DNA of 64,000 nucleotides from Caprella mutica (GCA_947561585.1 CANNZV010003128.1:1-64000), one strand, 5' to 3'; shown: positions 21,234-31,760, counted from the stretch's first letter. Notes: a model not told the origin generated them from the sequence alone. Numbers and translations: made by a program.

Positions 21234-21273
21234 TAAGAAGGATTTCGAGCAAAACTCGAAAAGGCTGTATATT

Positions 21274-23272
21274 CTATTTCACAAATCTTCGACTGATTAT
21301 GCCATCATTGGAGCGCAAGCTCAATACATAAACACCATCTGCCAAATCAGCAACAGGAATTTGCAAAAGTTGCTGTCCTTGCTGTATTTTTTTGATTTGT
21401 TTGATATACTATTCTACCTGTCAAATCGACGATAGAAAGATGGACATTTTCTCCTTTATTAGAGTCGAATTGTAGATTCAACTGACTCGAAACAGGAATT
21501 TGGGAAAAGCGATATTGTATGGATAAATTCAATAGCATTGGTAGCTGTTGTTTGTACCGCATCTTCGCTTACTTCAAAATCAAGTGCAGCCATTTCTTGA
21601 GCCAATGGACTCAATTTTACCGCATAAGGTTCGTGTTCGATACCTTCAATAGCGACTTGAATGAAGTAATTTCCAAAATATAGATTTTCAAAATCATAAA
21701 ATCCATTATTATCCGTAAGGGTAGAGTTGATTTGATTGCCTTGTGCATTGAGCAATAAGACACGAACATCTGCCAAGGGCTCGCCCGCTCCGCTATTATG
21801 ATAGATACCTGAACCATTTGTAAATCCATCACTTTCGGTGATTGTTCCATTGACAAAGCCATCAGGATTAGCATCAATAATGATGGTTTCGCAAGCTTCG
21901 ATAGCACAACCTGTTGCATCTACCACCAACAAACAAACAGGAAGAATGTAAAAACTATCTTGAATTTGGACGGTATAAGTAATACTTTGTCCGAGAAAAA
22001 TTTCATCGGAAGTTAACAGAAACCATTCATAAGTATAAGGAGCAAGTCCTTCGGCATTGGCACTAAGAGTAACATTGACGGTGTTAGGTGCATTGGATTC
22101 TTCGATGCTATAATCAAAACTAGCATTGCAGAACAAAGAGTCTGTTGGATTGCCACCATTGCCATTGCCACCATTTGACAATGTCCTGGAGTCCATTCTA
22201 CGATACCAAAACATTCTTCAGCGATACAAGAATTTTCATAGGTAATGCCATCGCAACCACAAACAGGGTCAACAATTTCGGGACAATCTGCACCCAAGTT
22301 TATTGCCCAAGGGTCGAAGCAATCGTCTCCACCACCATTATTATTCGGATTATAGTCATAACAAGAAGAAGAAAAACAACCTATTTCATCGGTAATACTC
22401 ACGCAGTAAGTGCCAGCTTCAAAAGCTAGTATATCTTGAGAAGTCTCGCCTGTAGACCAACTGAAGGAAAGACTACCTTGTCCGTTGGCATTTGCAGATA
22501 ATATAGGAGCGTCCACATTAGGAGAAAACAAAAGATCAATCCAAACATAGCAACTATCTTGTGTATTGCCATTAAGCTCTGCACAAGCAGTTTCTATACA
22601 TCCTGTAGCATCTGTAAGCGTCATGCAATAAATTCCTGGAGCTAAGTCATAGAGAGCCGTACCAAAATTTCCATTAGACCATTGGTAAGTATAGGGAGCT
22701 GTACCACCAGAAACATTGGCCACGATAGAAGATTCTGTTGTAGAAAAAATAATATTGAAATCACAACCGAGTGTATCTTGTCCACAAGCACCAGCCGTCC
22801 AATTGGTCACTCCACCCCAATACATGGCTTCACATTCATTGCCGTAAGTAATGCCATTGCAACCACAAACTGGATTGTAGTCCGCAGTGCAAATAGCTGT
22901 AGTATCCATGAGAGAATAGTCTATGCAATCGATGCCTGTGCTACATTCGAGCGTAAAACTTACTTCATTTATGTTATTAGAAAAATCCCAATTAGCAGAA
23001 GCAAAAACGCCATTGCTGCAAACAACAGAAACAGTCCCTTGCTCGCAAAGAGGAGCAAAATCTGTACTAAAATAGCCATTATTATTGGTGTAAGTTTCTA
23101 GAAAAATAGAGTCGCCACAGTTAGACCATCCCCAGATATTTACAAGACTACTGTCTATAGCTGCTCCGTTTTGGTCTAAAATATAACCATTGACGGTTAC
23201 TTGAATAGTTTGGGAAAAAGAGGCGGATATACAGAGGCAAAAGAAGAAACAAATTTGAATAAATTTTTTCAT
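21274..23272 (-). CDS. Secreted T9SS protein with two Kazal-like domains and SprB repeats, frameshifted
   Basis: A signal peptide (MKKFIQICFFFCLCISASFS) leads into a carboxypeptidase-regulatory-like domain. A first Kazal-like domain (ADYNPVCGCNGITYGNECEA) and SprB-type repeats (SGGTAPYTYQWSNG) follow, then a second Kazal-like domain (VDPVCGCDGITYENSC). The Kazal fold is known as a serine protease inhibitor. A frame change near 22180 leads into more beta modules and a second regulatory-like domain. Two further changes near 21510 and 21390 lead to a C-terminal T9SS type A sorting domain ending SNDGIISRRFVK with a stop at 21274-21276. The full protein would be about 665 residues. It starts 4 bases after the stop of the gene at 23277, so the two form an operon. 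Inhibitor activity is inferred from the fold only. Confidence 0.8.
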
Positions 23273-23276
23273 AATT

Positions 23277-24878
23277 TTAATATTTTTGAATAATTATTTT
23301 TTTGTTGAAAATACGATTTGAGGTACGGATTTTTACGAAGTAAATGCCTGAAGAAATCGAATGAGTATCCCATTCAATCACTCCATTTCTAGTTGCGGTA
23401 GTCATAGGATAAAGGATTCCTGATGCATCAAGGAGCTCTATTTTTTCTAAGTGGTAATTTTGGAGGTTTATCCGAACAAAATCACCAGCAGGATTGGGAT
23501 AAATATCAATGGTTTTCTCACTTGGAGAAATTGTTGCGCTAAGTGTATCTATTTGGATAGAAAGACCTCCATTTACGATTATGTGTTCATTTAAAAATTC
23601 ATCTACAATTTTAGTGTTATTCATTTCGATTTCAATCGAATCGTCCATTTGCAAAGCATCTACTAAGTCGTCTTCGATGATAAAACTTATTTTTCCGATT
23701 TCACCAAAACCATTGACAGACAATTGGTTGGTTCTACTAATAGCAGCCTCGATATGTCCATTATTATATAGGTCTTTCTGCAAAGAAATTAAACCTGAAT
23801 TATCGGGATTTATCCAAGAATTTTGGTAAAACTGAATGGAAATACTTCCTTCTTGAATAAATGCCGTATCATATTGTATCGAAAATGCTGCGCCATAGAA
23901 ATCGTCTAAAGGCAAATCCGTCGTTCCCAAAACAATAGGAATTTCTACGCTCGAACCCGCACTCACTTGAATAGTATCTGAACTTGTTGCTAGCGTAAAA
24001 ATTGGGTCGAAATTGCTGTTTCCTTCTTGGAAAATATCTGCCTGAATAGGCGGATGTGTCAGCCCATAATTTGCTTCTAAAATACTAACATCAAATTCAT
24101 CAATCAAGCCATTTCCATCGCAATCGGCATAAGCATAATTGAGATTGGACTGAAAGTTTCCTTCCCAAGGCAAGGGTAAGTTTTGTTGACCCCAAATAGC
24201 AGAAGGCATGATGGATTCGAAAACATTGATATTGATGGAACAATTAAAGATGTTATTAGAATTACCTACGACAAAAGATAGGCAAGAGGAACAAGCATTG
24301 TCTAGCGTATCGGTTGTAGAGGCACAAATACTGTATTCGCCATCTGCTAAATTGGAAAAACTTACAGCATCTCCTGTACTCATATTTCCATTCAGATTCC
24401 AGAGGATAGTAGCACCTTGATCATTTACCGAAAAAGTATAAACCATATTGAGTGAGTCATAATTGCTATTGATAATCAAGGTGCAATTTTCGATGGTATC
24501 GCCTACGATATAATCATTGCAGAGCACACAATCCAATCCTTGAGCGTCCGTTATCGTAACACAACTGATATATGTACCAGGATTTTCAAGGGCAAAAGAA
24601 GGATTTTCCTCAAAAGAAGTGGCTCCATCCGAATTAGACCATTGATACATGTAAGGCGGAGTGCCGCCACTTATGTTAGCACTTGGAGAAGCTTCGTAAG
24701 TCGTTCTCGAATTGCCTGTCTCTCCAAATGCAGATCCTATATAAAGCAAGTCCACATTATTGGCAACTCCATTGTTACTTATATCGCCAGGAAACAATAC
24801 TAGGTTTTGAGTTTTAGCACTAAAAGTAGTTGCCAATAACAATAAAATAGAAAGACCAAAAAGACCGATATTTTTCAT
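23277..24878 (-). CDS. Secreted T9SS protein with dockerin-like and cohesin-like modules
   Basis: The 533-residue protein has a signal peptide (residues 1-21), then a dockerin-like calcium loop (PGDISNNGVANNVDLLYIGSAFG). A SprB-like repeat (SGGTPPYMYQWSNSDG), a Cys-containing beta region and a second EF-hand-like loop (DCDGNGLIDEFDVSILEANYG) come next. The following segment (SAGSSVEIPIVLG...LDDFYGAAFSIQYD) resembles a cohesin-like domain. The last 80 or so residues are a T9SS type A sorting domain (IDIYPNPAGDFVRINL to IIIQKY). It is intact. The next gene begins 4 bases downstream. The protein is expected at the cell surface or outside; dockerin/cohesin pairing is inference. Confidence 0.8.
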   Translation of the reverse strand: MKNIGLFGLSILLLLATTFSAKTQNLVLFPGDISNNGVANNVDLLYIGSAFGETGNSRTTYEASPSANISGGTPPYMYQWSNSDGATSFEENPSFALENPGTYISCVTITDAQGLDCVLCNDYIVGDTIENCTLIINSNYDSLNMVYTFSVNDQGATILWNLNGNMSTGDAVSFSNLADGEYSICASTTDTLDNACSSCLSFVVGNSNNIFNCSININVFESIMPSAIWGQQNLPLPWEGNFQSNLNYAYADCDGNGLIDEFDVSILEANYGLTHPPIQADIFQEGNSNFDPIFTLATSSDTIQVSAGSSVEIPIVLGTTDLPLDDFYGAAFSIQYDTAFIQEGSISIQFYQNSWINPDNSGLISLQKDLYNNGHIEAAISRTNQLSVNGFGEIGKISFIIEDDLVDALQMDDSIEIEMNNTKIVDEFLNEHIIVNGGLSIQIDTLSATISPSEKTIDIYPNPAGDFVRINLQNYHLEKIELLDASGILYPMTTATRNGVIEWDTHSISSGIYFVKIRTSNRIFNKKIIIQKY

Positions 24879-25253
24879 AAGCTTTGATTTCGATTCAAAA
24901 GTAGGTCAAAAAATCGGGCGAGGCAATTACATTTTTTGTAATTTGTCGCTTTATTTACTGATTTTTTTGGTTTTAATTGTTGATTGTCAATGTTTTATGG
25001 ATTTTTTTATCGGATAAAAAAATGATTTAGAGGTGCATCAATTTGGCAATTATAAATTTTTTGTATAAAAACAGACAAAATAAGCCTTGAAAAGTTAATG
25101 AAACAAAGTAAAATTGAAAAGGTAAACAGTACATTTTAGCAATCAATTTTGAGGAATAGAACAGGGTTCAAACTATGATTTAGTGCAAAAAAAATAAGTG
25201 TACTGATTACTATTATGTTCGAGTTTTAATGTATAAGAAAACCTGAAAAGTTA
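24879..25253. other. Divergent intergenic region with repeats
   Basis: This 375-base region separates two divergent genes. It holds an inverted repeat element (25122-25210) and a 27-base direct repeat whose second copy contains the start codon of the gene at 25254. No other gene is seen. Confidence 0.6.
25122..25210. repeat. Inverted repeat element, copy A of the AGTAAACAGGACACT family
   Basis: The left arm GTAAACAGTACATTT (25122) pairs with the right arm AAGTGTACTGATTAC (25196-25210) with 13 of 15 matches, around about 60 bases of unrelated interior. Three related copies lie at 36285, 40572 and 50977. Confidence 0.6.
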
Positions 25254-26657
25254 ATGAAACAAAGTAAAATTATTCAGCTATTGCAGACTTTTTCCGCCAA
25301 AGAATTGCGAGAATTTCAGGACTTTGTACATTCTCCTTTTTATAATAAACAAGAAGATATTTGTCGTCTCTACGATTATTTGAAATCGCTTGCGCCAAAA
25401 TTCCCTGCTGCGAAAATAGATCGCCACAAGGTTTTTCAAACCTTGTTTTTGGATCAAGAATATTCGGATAAAAAAATGAAATACTTGATGAGCGACCTGC
25501 TCAAATTAGCAGAAAAATATGTAGGTTGGATGGAATACGATAAAGAAAGCAATTTGAAAAATTGCCACATTTTATCTGCTTATTTGAACCGAAATTTAGA
25601 CAAGCATTATCAAGAAATTTATCGAAAGGCAGAACGGAATTTGCAAGCAAGACCAACTCGAAATACCGATTTTTATTACCAACAATATTTATTGGCAGAT
25701 ATTGCAGAGCGCCATTTTGAGCAACAAAAACTAAGAGTTTTTGATCATCGTTTACAAGAAGTAGCCGATTATTTTGACCTTTTCTATTTATCCAAAAAAC
25801 TTGAACATACTTGTGAAATGCTTGACCGACAACAAGTTTTGGCGCATGACTATGAGTTGAAATTGGTCGATGCTATTTTGCCCAAAATACAAGGAGAAGA
25901 GTACCAAAAAAATCCTTCCATTTCTATTTACAATCATATCTATTTATTGCTCAATAATATAGAAGTAGACCAAAATTTTGAGCATTTGAAAGCATTGTTG
26001 AAAACGCATTTTGACCTATTTACAAAGTCAGAAATGAAGCAAGCGCATTTGGCAATCATCAATTTTTGTATGCGCCAGATTCGGAAAGGCAACACTCGTT
26101 TTCAACAAGAATTATTGGACTTATATTTATCGGCAATCGAACGAAAATTGTTGTTCGAAAATGGCTTCCTCTCTCCGTGGACGTTCAAAAATGTGGTCAA
26201 GTTGGGATTGATTATGAAACAATTGGATTGGACCAAAACATTCATAGAAAAATATTATGAAGAGATTGATCCTAAGTTCCGAAAAGATGCCTATCACTTT
26301 AATTTTGCCGATTTGTTTTACCACAAAAAAGACTATTCTCAAGCACAATATCATCTTACTCAAGTCGAATTTTCAGATATTTTTTATAGCTTAGGTACTC
26401 GGCAAATGCTCGCCAAAATATACTATGAAACCGATGCCGAAGAATCCTTACTTTCCTTAATTGCTTCCTTCAAAATCTTCCTCAAACGCAATCAATTAAT
26501 TTCAGATACGGTACGACAGACGTATGAAAATTTCCTGTATTTTTTAGGACAATTATTGAAAAGAGAGCAAGGCGAATCTTTGCAAGAGGCAATAAAAAAT
26601 ACCAATCTATTGTCGAATAGGACTTGGTTGTTGAAACAACTAGACAATGAAAAGTGA
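25254..26657 (+). CDS. Helical-repeat protein of unknown function, paralogous in plan to the protein at 12976
   Basis: The 467-residue protein is all-helical, basic and soluble, with no signal peptide. The N-terminus (IIQLLQTFSAKELREFQDFVHSPFYNKQEDICRLYDYLKS) has a pattern I have seen in uncharacterised Saprospiraceae proteins with an N-terminal 'LqtfsakElreFqdFv' motif. The rest is a series of helix pairs with Tyr/His/Leu patterns like TPRs (YHFNFADLFYHKKDYSQAQYHLTQV). The start is the ATG at 25254 directly after a purine-rich stretch. The same start region is duplicated about 157 bases upstream as a 27-base direct repeat. The downstream phoD gene follows after 85 bases and could be in the same transcript, but no functional link is evident. 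Confidence 0.85.
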   Translation: MKQSKIIQLLQTFSAKELREFQDFVHSPFYNKQEDICRLYDYLKSLAPKFPAAKIDRHKVFQTLFLDQEYSDKKMKYLMSDLLKLAEKYVGWMEYDKESNLKNCHILSAYLNRNLDKHYQEIYRKAERNLQARPTRNTDFYYQQYLLADIAERHFEQQKLRVFDHRLQEVADYFDLFYLSKKLEHTCEMLDRQQVLAHDYELKLVDAILPKIQGEEYQKNPSISIYNHIYLLLNNIEVDQNFEHLKALLKTHFDLFTKSEMKQAHLAIINFCMRQIRKGNTRFQQELLDLYLSAIERKLLFENGFLSPWTFKNVVKLGLIMKQLDWTKTFIEKYYEEIDPKFRKDAYHFNFADLFYHKKDYSQAQYHLTQVEFSDIFYSLGTRQMLAKIYYETDAEESLLSLIASFKIFLKRNQLISDTVRQTYENFLYFLGQLLKREQGESLQEAIKNTNLLSNRTWLLKQLDNEK

Positions 26658-26742
26658 AAATCGATGAGTATATTAAGTGACATTGTATATTTTATGTGTA
26701 TTTTTAATTCCCCAATAATTTAAACACACAAAAGACTACAGT

Positions 26743-28881
26743 ATGAAATCCCTCTTTTCTACTTTTATGATTCTTGTTTTTTGGCTCTCTTTGAGCCAAA
26801 GCTTTGCCCAAACCAACTGGGAAGATCGCCTTGTTTTTGACTCTGCTTTATTCCCTTTTTATCATGGTGTCGCTTCGGGTGACCCAACAGATAGCCAAGT
26901 TATTTTGTGGACACGAGTCACCGCCGATGATCCAGTCCCGCCTTCCCTCAATGTTACTTGGCGAATTGCAACAGATGCAAACATGAGTAATATCGTTCAA
27001 ACGGGTTCAACGATTACAGATGCAAGTCGAGATTATACCGTAAAAATAGATGCAGCAGGCTTGTCGCCCAAAACCTATTATTACTATGATTTTCAGGCAC
27101 TTGGCTTCAATTCTGTGGTCGGACGTACCAAGACTTTGCCCGCAAAAGAAGATGATACAATTGGTCAACTGCGATTTGCTGTCGCATCTTGTTCGAGTTA
27201 TGCGCATGGCTATTTCAATGCTTATCGAGACATCATCAATCGAAATGATGTAGATGCGGTGATTCATTTAGGAGATTATATTTATGAATACGGAGATGGC
27301 GAATACGGCGACCAACGCTTGCTTGCGCCTGATACCGAACTCATTGATTTAGCAGATTATCGGACTCGATATTCTTATTATCGACTCGATCCCGATTTGA
27401 GAGAACTTCATCAACAATATCCATTTTTTACGGTTTGGGATGATCATGAATCTGCCAATGATTCCTACAAAGATGGCGCAGAAAATCATGATTCTGCTAC
27501 CGAGGGCAATTGGTTTGACCGAAAAAACAAAGCGATGCAAGCCTATGAAGAATGGTTGCCCATTCGTTCTACGCCAAGTATAGACGGAATCATTTACCGA
27601 AAATTCCGACTAGGAGAATTGGCAGAAATATTCTTTTTGGATACTCGACTCATTGCCAGAGATGAGCAATCTGCCAATGATGATTTGAATAAACAATTGC
27701 TGGGAACAGACCAATTTAATTGGTTGGTCAATGGACTCGAAGAAGCCGATAATCACAATGTTCGATGGAAAATCATAGCCCAACAAGTGATGATTGCTCC
27801 GCTCGAAATCGCTTCTATTGCCGTCAATAATGATCAGTGGGATGGCTATTCTGCACAGCGAACAGCCCTTTTAGAGGAGATTAAAAAAATAGATAATATT
27901 GTGGTTTTGACAGGAGATATTCACACTTCTTGGGCAAATGATATTCCTTTGTCGGACTATATGCCCAATATGAATCCTTGTACGGGTTCGGCAGGAGTGG
28001 AGTTTGTCACCACGAGTGTCACTTCTCCAGGATTGGATTTTTTGGGAGGCTTGGGAACGGGCGTAATTCAAGCCGCCAACAATCACATTCAATATGTCAA
28101 TTTGAATAAAAGAGGTTATATGATTTTGGACCTCACGCCCGATTTGGCGCAAGCCGATTGGAATTATGTAAACACAGTTACCGACCAAAACTATTTTATC
28201 GAAAGTACCGCAAGTTATAATGTCAATGCTTTTGAACGATGTATCCAAGAAGCAGTCACTGAAACCTCCGCTGCTTTGAATGTCCTCCATACCGCTTATG
28301 CGCCGAGTAATCCAATTCCGATGGACTTGCCCGAAATTGCTTATTTCAATGCTTGGAATGAAGAAACCATCAATATTATTTCGTGGCAACAAAACAATCC
28401 AAATCATTTAGAAGGTTATTTTGTCCTAGAAAGAAGTCGAGATAATATAAATTTTGAGCATTTGACCATAGTCGAAAATAAAGAAGGAGAGGGACTTTTG
28501 GAATACAAATGGAGAGACGAAAATCCTTATTTTCCAAAGAGCTATTATCGTATTGTTTATTTTAGTGAAGATGGGCGTTTTGCAGAAAGCGAAGCACTGC
28601 AAGTGATTCGCCATTTGCCGCATAGCCGTTTTGATTTTTATCCCAACCCAGCTATCAACCAAACGAACTGTTCTTTTTATTCCGATTATAAAGAAACCGC
28701 TATTTTACAAATTTTCGATACCAAAGGCAGCTTGCTCCGAGAATTTCAAATCGAAGTACAACAAGGAATAAACCAAATTCCAATTCATTTGCAAGATTTA
28801 GAAGCCGCTTTTTATACCATTGCCATTCGCACCCAAAAATCCAAAAGATATGGTTATGGCAATATTATTAAAATTAGGTAA
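26743..28881 (+). CDS. phoD: Alkaline phosphatase D family protein with T9SS sorting domain
   Basis: PhoD enzymes are secreted phosphodiesterases/phosphomonoesterases that release phosphate from organic phosphate. This 712-residue protein has a signal peptide (MKSLFSTFMILVFWLSLSQSFA), then the PhoD N-terminal domain (FYHGVASGDPTDSQVILWTRV). The metallophosphatase domain shows ASCSSYAHGYFNAYRDI, HLGDYIYEYGDGEYGD, WDDHESANDSYKDGAENH, FFLDTRL and VVLTGDIHTSW, which hold the Fe/Ca ligands of the family. The final 90 or so residues are a T9SS type A domain (FDFYPNPAINQTNCSF to YGYGNIIKIR). PhoD is usually exported by Tat; here a Sec-type signal with T9SS is predicted instead. It is followed after 85 bases by a second phosphatase-like gene. 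Confidence 0.93.
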   Translation: MKSLFSTFMILVFWLSLSQSFAQTNWEDRLVFDSALFPFYHGVASGDPTDSQVILWTRVTADDPVPPSLNVTWRIATDANMSNIVQTGSTITDASRDYTVKIDAAGLSPKTYYYYDFQALGFNSVVGRTKTLPAKEDDTIGQLRFAVASCSSYAHGYFNAYRDIINRNDVDAVIHLGDYIYEYGDGEYGDQRLLAPDTELIDLADYRTRYSYYRLDPDLRELHQQYPFFTVWDDHESANDSYKDGAENHDSATEGNWFDRKNKAMQAYEEWLPIRSTPSIDGIIYRKFRLGELAEIFFLDTRLIARDEQSANDDLNKQLLGTDQFNWLVNGLEEADNHNVRWKIIAQQVMIAPLEIASIAVNNDQWDGYSAQRTALLEEIKKIDNIVVLTGDIHTSWANDIPLSDYMPNMNPCTGSAGVEFVTTSVTSPGLDFLGGLGTGVIQAANNHIQYVNLNKRGYMILDLTPDLAQADWNYVNTVTDQNYFIESTASYNVNAFERCIQEAVTETSAALNVLHTAYAPSNPIPMDLPEIAYFNAWNEETINIISWQQNNPNHLEGYFVLERSRDNINFEHLTIVENKEGEGLLEYKWRDENPYFPKSYYRIVYFSEDGRFAESEALQVIRHLPHSRFDFYPNPAINQTNCSFYSDYKETAILQIFDTKGSLLREFQIEVQQGINQIPIHLQDLEAAFYTIAIRTQKSKRYGYGNIIKIR

Positions 28882-28966
28882 AACACTAAACAAGAGAAAG
28901 GAAAACTCTGCGAAACTTTGTGTTCTCTGTGGTTAAACAAAACTAAAACCAATCAATACACCAAAC

Positions 28967-31741
28967 ATGAAACGAATACTTACACCTCTTTTTATCATCC
29001 TGTTCCTACTAGGAACATACCTCGATGCAGCAGCAGCAACTCGCCGCTATCGCTTAGTTTGGAATGATGATCCTGCCACAACAATGGGTTTTGCCCTAGA
29101 GCAATTCGATAATGGAACGGGAACAACGGGCAATGCAATTATCTATTACGGAACGAGTCCAAGTACGATGACAAATCCCTTAACAAGTATCCGCAATGAA
29201 TCCGAAAGTGGTATGGATAATTATTTTTATAAGGCAACGAATTTACAAGCCAATACCATTTACTATTTTTATATCCAAGATAATCAAACAACGAGTGCGA
29301 CCTATTATTTTGAAACAGCGCCCGATGATTCGAGTGTTCCATTGTCTATTTTGGCGGGAGGCGATTCGAGGGCAGCATTTAATGGAGGCGACCAAAGTGC
29401 TCGACAAAATGCCAATAAATTGGTTGCCAAATTGCGTCCTCATGCCGTTCTTTTTGGAGGAGATTTCACCAACTTAGATACCAATGGCGAATGGCAAACT
29501 TGGTTTGATGATTGGCAACAAACCATTGCTTCCGATGGTCGAATGACACCGATTATTCCAGCACGAGGCAATCATGAATTATTGGACGGAAGTCGGGTTT
29601 ATGATTTATTCAATACGCCTTCGGCGGGGACAGATGCAGGCGATACCTATTATGCCCTGAGTTTGGGAGGAGATTTGTTGCGGGTTTATACCCTCAATTC
29701 AATGATAAGCGTCACGGGCAATCAAGCAACTTGGCTCAATAATGATTTATCCAATGCTTGTAATAAATGGAAAATTGCTCAATACCATTATCCCATGCGA
29801 CCCCACAATTCGGAAAAAGACGAGCAAGACGATCAACGATCGGCTTGGTGTCCAGCTTTCGAGCAATTTGGGGTGCAATTGGCGATTGAAAGTGATTCAC
29901 ATTTGTGCAAATACACGCATCCTGTGAAAGCCAGTACAACGACGGGAAGCGATGAAGGCTTTATTCGAGACGATCAAGATGGCGTAGTTTATATAGGAGA
30001 AGGAGGTTGGGGAGCAACCCTCCGAAATGTCGATGATGCCAAAGCATGGACTTTTGATGACTCTGGAACAACACCTTTTAATCAAGTCAAACTCATTTTT
30101 GTGAACCAAAATTCTATGAATGTTCATACCGTTGTCACTAAAAACACCGACCCTTCTTATCCCGATAATGTTGCCGAATTGCCCTTGGCAAATCGTTTTA
30201 CCCTTCCGAGTAATTTAGATATTTGGATCCCGAATCCTAGCAGCGCAGCCGCAGGAATTTTATCTTATAATGCAGGAACAATGACTTTAAATAATCCAAA
30301 CCCAACAAATTTGCTGGTTGATTTGGGGGCAGATGTGCCAGTGAGTGCGGGTACGATGCAGACGCTCGATGCCGGGCCAGGATTTGATTCTTACCTCTGG
30401 AATACGGGCGAAACCACGCAAACGATTACAATAGATTTGAGCTTTCCACAAGCCTATACCGTTCAATGTTCGATAGATGGTTGCGTGGTTCAAGATGCTT
30501 TTTATGTCTATGGAAATTCCATCAATATTGGCAAAACTTATGAGGTCGATGGCGACGATTTATTCATCAGCGAATGTGGCGATTGCACACTTGGGCCCGA
30601 CCCTTATTTCTTTGTCCGAGTCAATGACAATTCGGACCCAACATGGGAAAACTGGAACAAAGACTTTAGCAATTCTGATTGCAATTGGTTGGGAATAACG
30701 AACTATTCTTGGCTCGAAAACCGTCCAGCGGACAATACGACAACTTTTACCGTAGAATTGGATGCTTATGAGGACGACGACTTTTTATGTGGCGGAGATG
30801 ATGGATCTTGTGGCGGCTATCAAGTGGTGGGCACACATACTATTTGCGATTTGCCGCCTTGCGAATGGCATTATTTTGAAAATTTTAGAACTTGTACGAG
30901 CGATGGAAGTACCATAACTTGGGGCGTAAAATACAGTTATCGCTATACCTTCAATGACTTAGATCCAGGAACAATAATGGCGACTGATATGGCTTTTTGT
31001 GGGACTTTCGACCCAAATAACATCGGAAGCACAATAGATGCAACGGCTTATGCCGATTATCAATGGGAATACTCAATCGATGGCATCAATTGGATAGATA
31101 TAGTCAGCAATGGAAACACAGCCGATTTGGATCCTGCACCTATTTCTCAAACGACTTCCTATCGTCGTCGTTCGAGCGATTGTAGTGGGAGAGAACGTTA
31201 TTCCAATATCGTGACACTCACACAAGACAGCCCTTCAACGCCTTTCAGCGAAGTGGTCGATTCTACGGCTCTTATCGTCTGCGAAGGCAATAGTACGCTC
31301 CTAGAAGTAGGCGGCGGAACAGCAGGAATCGGTTCAATGACCGAATGGTATAGTGATGCCTTATTAAGCAATTTGGTCGGTACAGGAAATCTTTTTATGA
31401 CTGGAGTTTTGACCACAAATATTACTTACTATGTCATCCGAAAAAATGCTTGTGGTATGACAACTCCTTTGATGGTTCAGGTCGAAGTCATTCCCGATTA
31501 TATTGTAGTGACCGATAATCCAAGTTCAGGATTGTATCATGCAGGTGTACAAGTAGCGACGAGCGGAATCGTACAAGTTACGAGCGATGCCACTTACAAA
31601 GGTGGAGTAGAGGTTTGCCTCAATTCGGGTTTTGAAGTGCAAGTCGGAGCGACTTTTTTGGGAACAATAGAAGACTGTTCGACTCCGCCGCCACCAAGTA
31701 CGACTAATACGACTGCTGTAATAGGAGAGGAGCATAATTAG
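28967..31741 (+). CDS. Secreted purple-acid-phosphatase-like metallophosphoesterase with 3-coathanger C-terminus
   Basis: The 924-residue protein has a signal peptide (residues 1-24), a fibronectin III-like N-terminal domain (about 28-120) and a calcineurin-type phosphoesterase domain (about 125-345). Metal-binding motifs are visible as GGDSR, FGGDFTN, ARGNHELLDG, AQYHYPMRPH and ESDSHLCKY. The C-terminal half carries SprB/Ig-like segments and Cys pairs. It ends with a 3-coathanger stack-like module (YKGGVEVCLNSGFEVQVGATF) and a Pro/Thr tail, with no classical sorting domain. The 3-coathanger module is common in Saprospirales surface proteins. It follows phoD by 85 bases and probably shares its transcript. 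Enzyme specificity cannot be read from the sequence. Confidence 0.88.
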   Translation: MKRILTPLFIILFLLGTYLDAAAATRRYRLVWNDDPATTMGFALEQFDNGTGTTGNAIIYYGTSPSTMTNPLTSIRNESESGMDNYFYKATNLQANTIYYFYIQDNQTTSATYYFETAPDDSSVPLSILAGGDSRAAFNGGDQSARQNANKLVAKLRPHAVLFGGDFTNLDTNGEWQTWFDDWQQTIASDGRMTPIIPARGNHELLDGSRVYDLFNTPSAGTDAGDTYYALSLGGDLLRVYTLNSMISVTGNQATWLNNDLSNACNKWKIAQYHYPMRPHNSEKDEQDDQRSAWCPAFEQFGVQLAIESDSHLCKYTHPVKASTTTGSDEGFIRDDQDGVVYIGEGGWGATLRNVDDAKAWTFDDSGTTPFNQVKLIFVNQNSMNVHTVVTKNTDPSYPDNVAELPLANRFTLPSNLDIWIPNPSSAAAGILSYNAGTMTLNNPNPTNLLVDLGADVPVSAGTMQTLDAGPGFDSYLWNTGETTQTITIDLSFPQAYTVQCSIDGCVVQDAFYVYGNSINIGKTYEVDGDDLFISECGDCTLGPDPYFFVRVNDNSDPTWENWNKDFSNSDCNWLGITNYSWLENRPADNTTTFTVELDAYEDDDFLCGGDDGSCGGYQVVGTHTICDLPPCEWHYFENFRTCTSDGSTITWGVKYSYRYTFNDLDPGTIMATDMAFCGTFDPNNIGSTIDATAYADYQWEYSIDGINWIDIVSNGNTADLDPAPISQTTSYRRRSSDCSGRERYSNIVTLTQDSPSTPFSEVVDSTALIVCEGNSTLLEVGGGTAGIGSMTEWYSDALLSNLVGTGNLFMTGVLTTNITYYVIRKNACGMTTPLMVQVEVIPDYIVVTDNPSSGLYHAGVQVATSGIVQVTSDATYKGGVEVCLNSGFEVQVGATFLGTIEDCSTPPPPSTTNTTAVIGEEHN

Positions 31742-31760
31742 GATTCAATGACTGTCTCTT

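Noticed and set aside
27871..28407. 178-codon minus-strand frame opposite phoD
   Set aside because: It is antisense to the conserved PhoD metallophosphatase domain.
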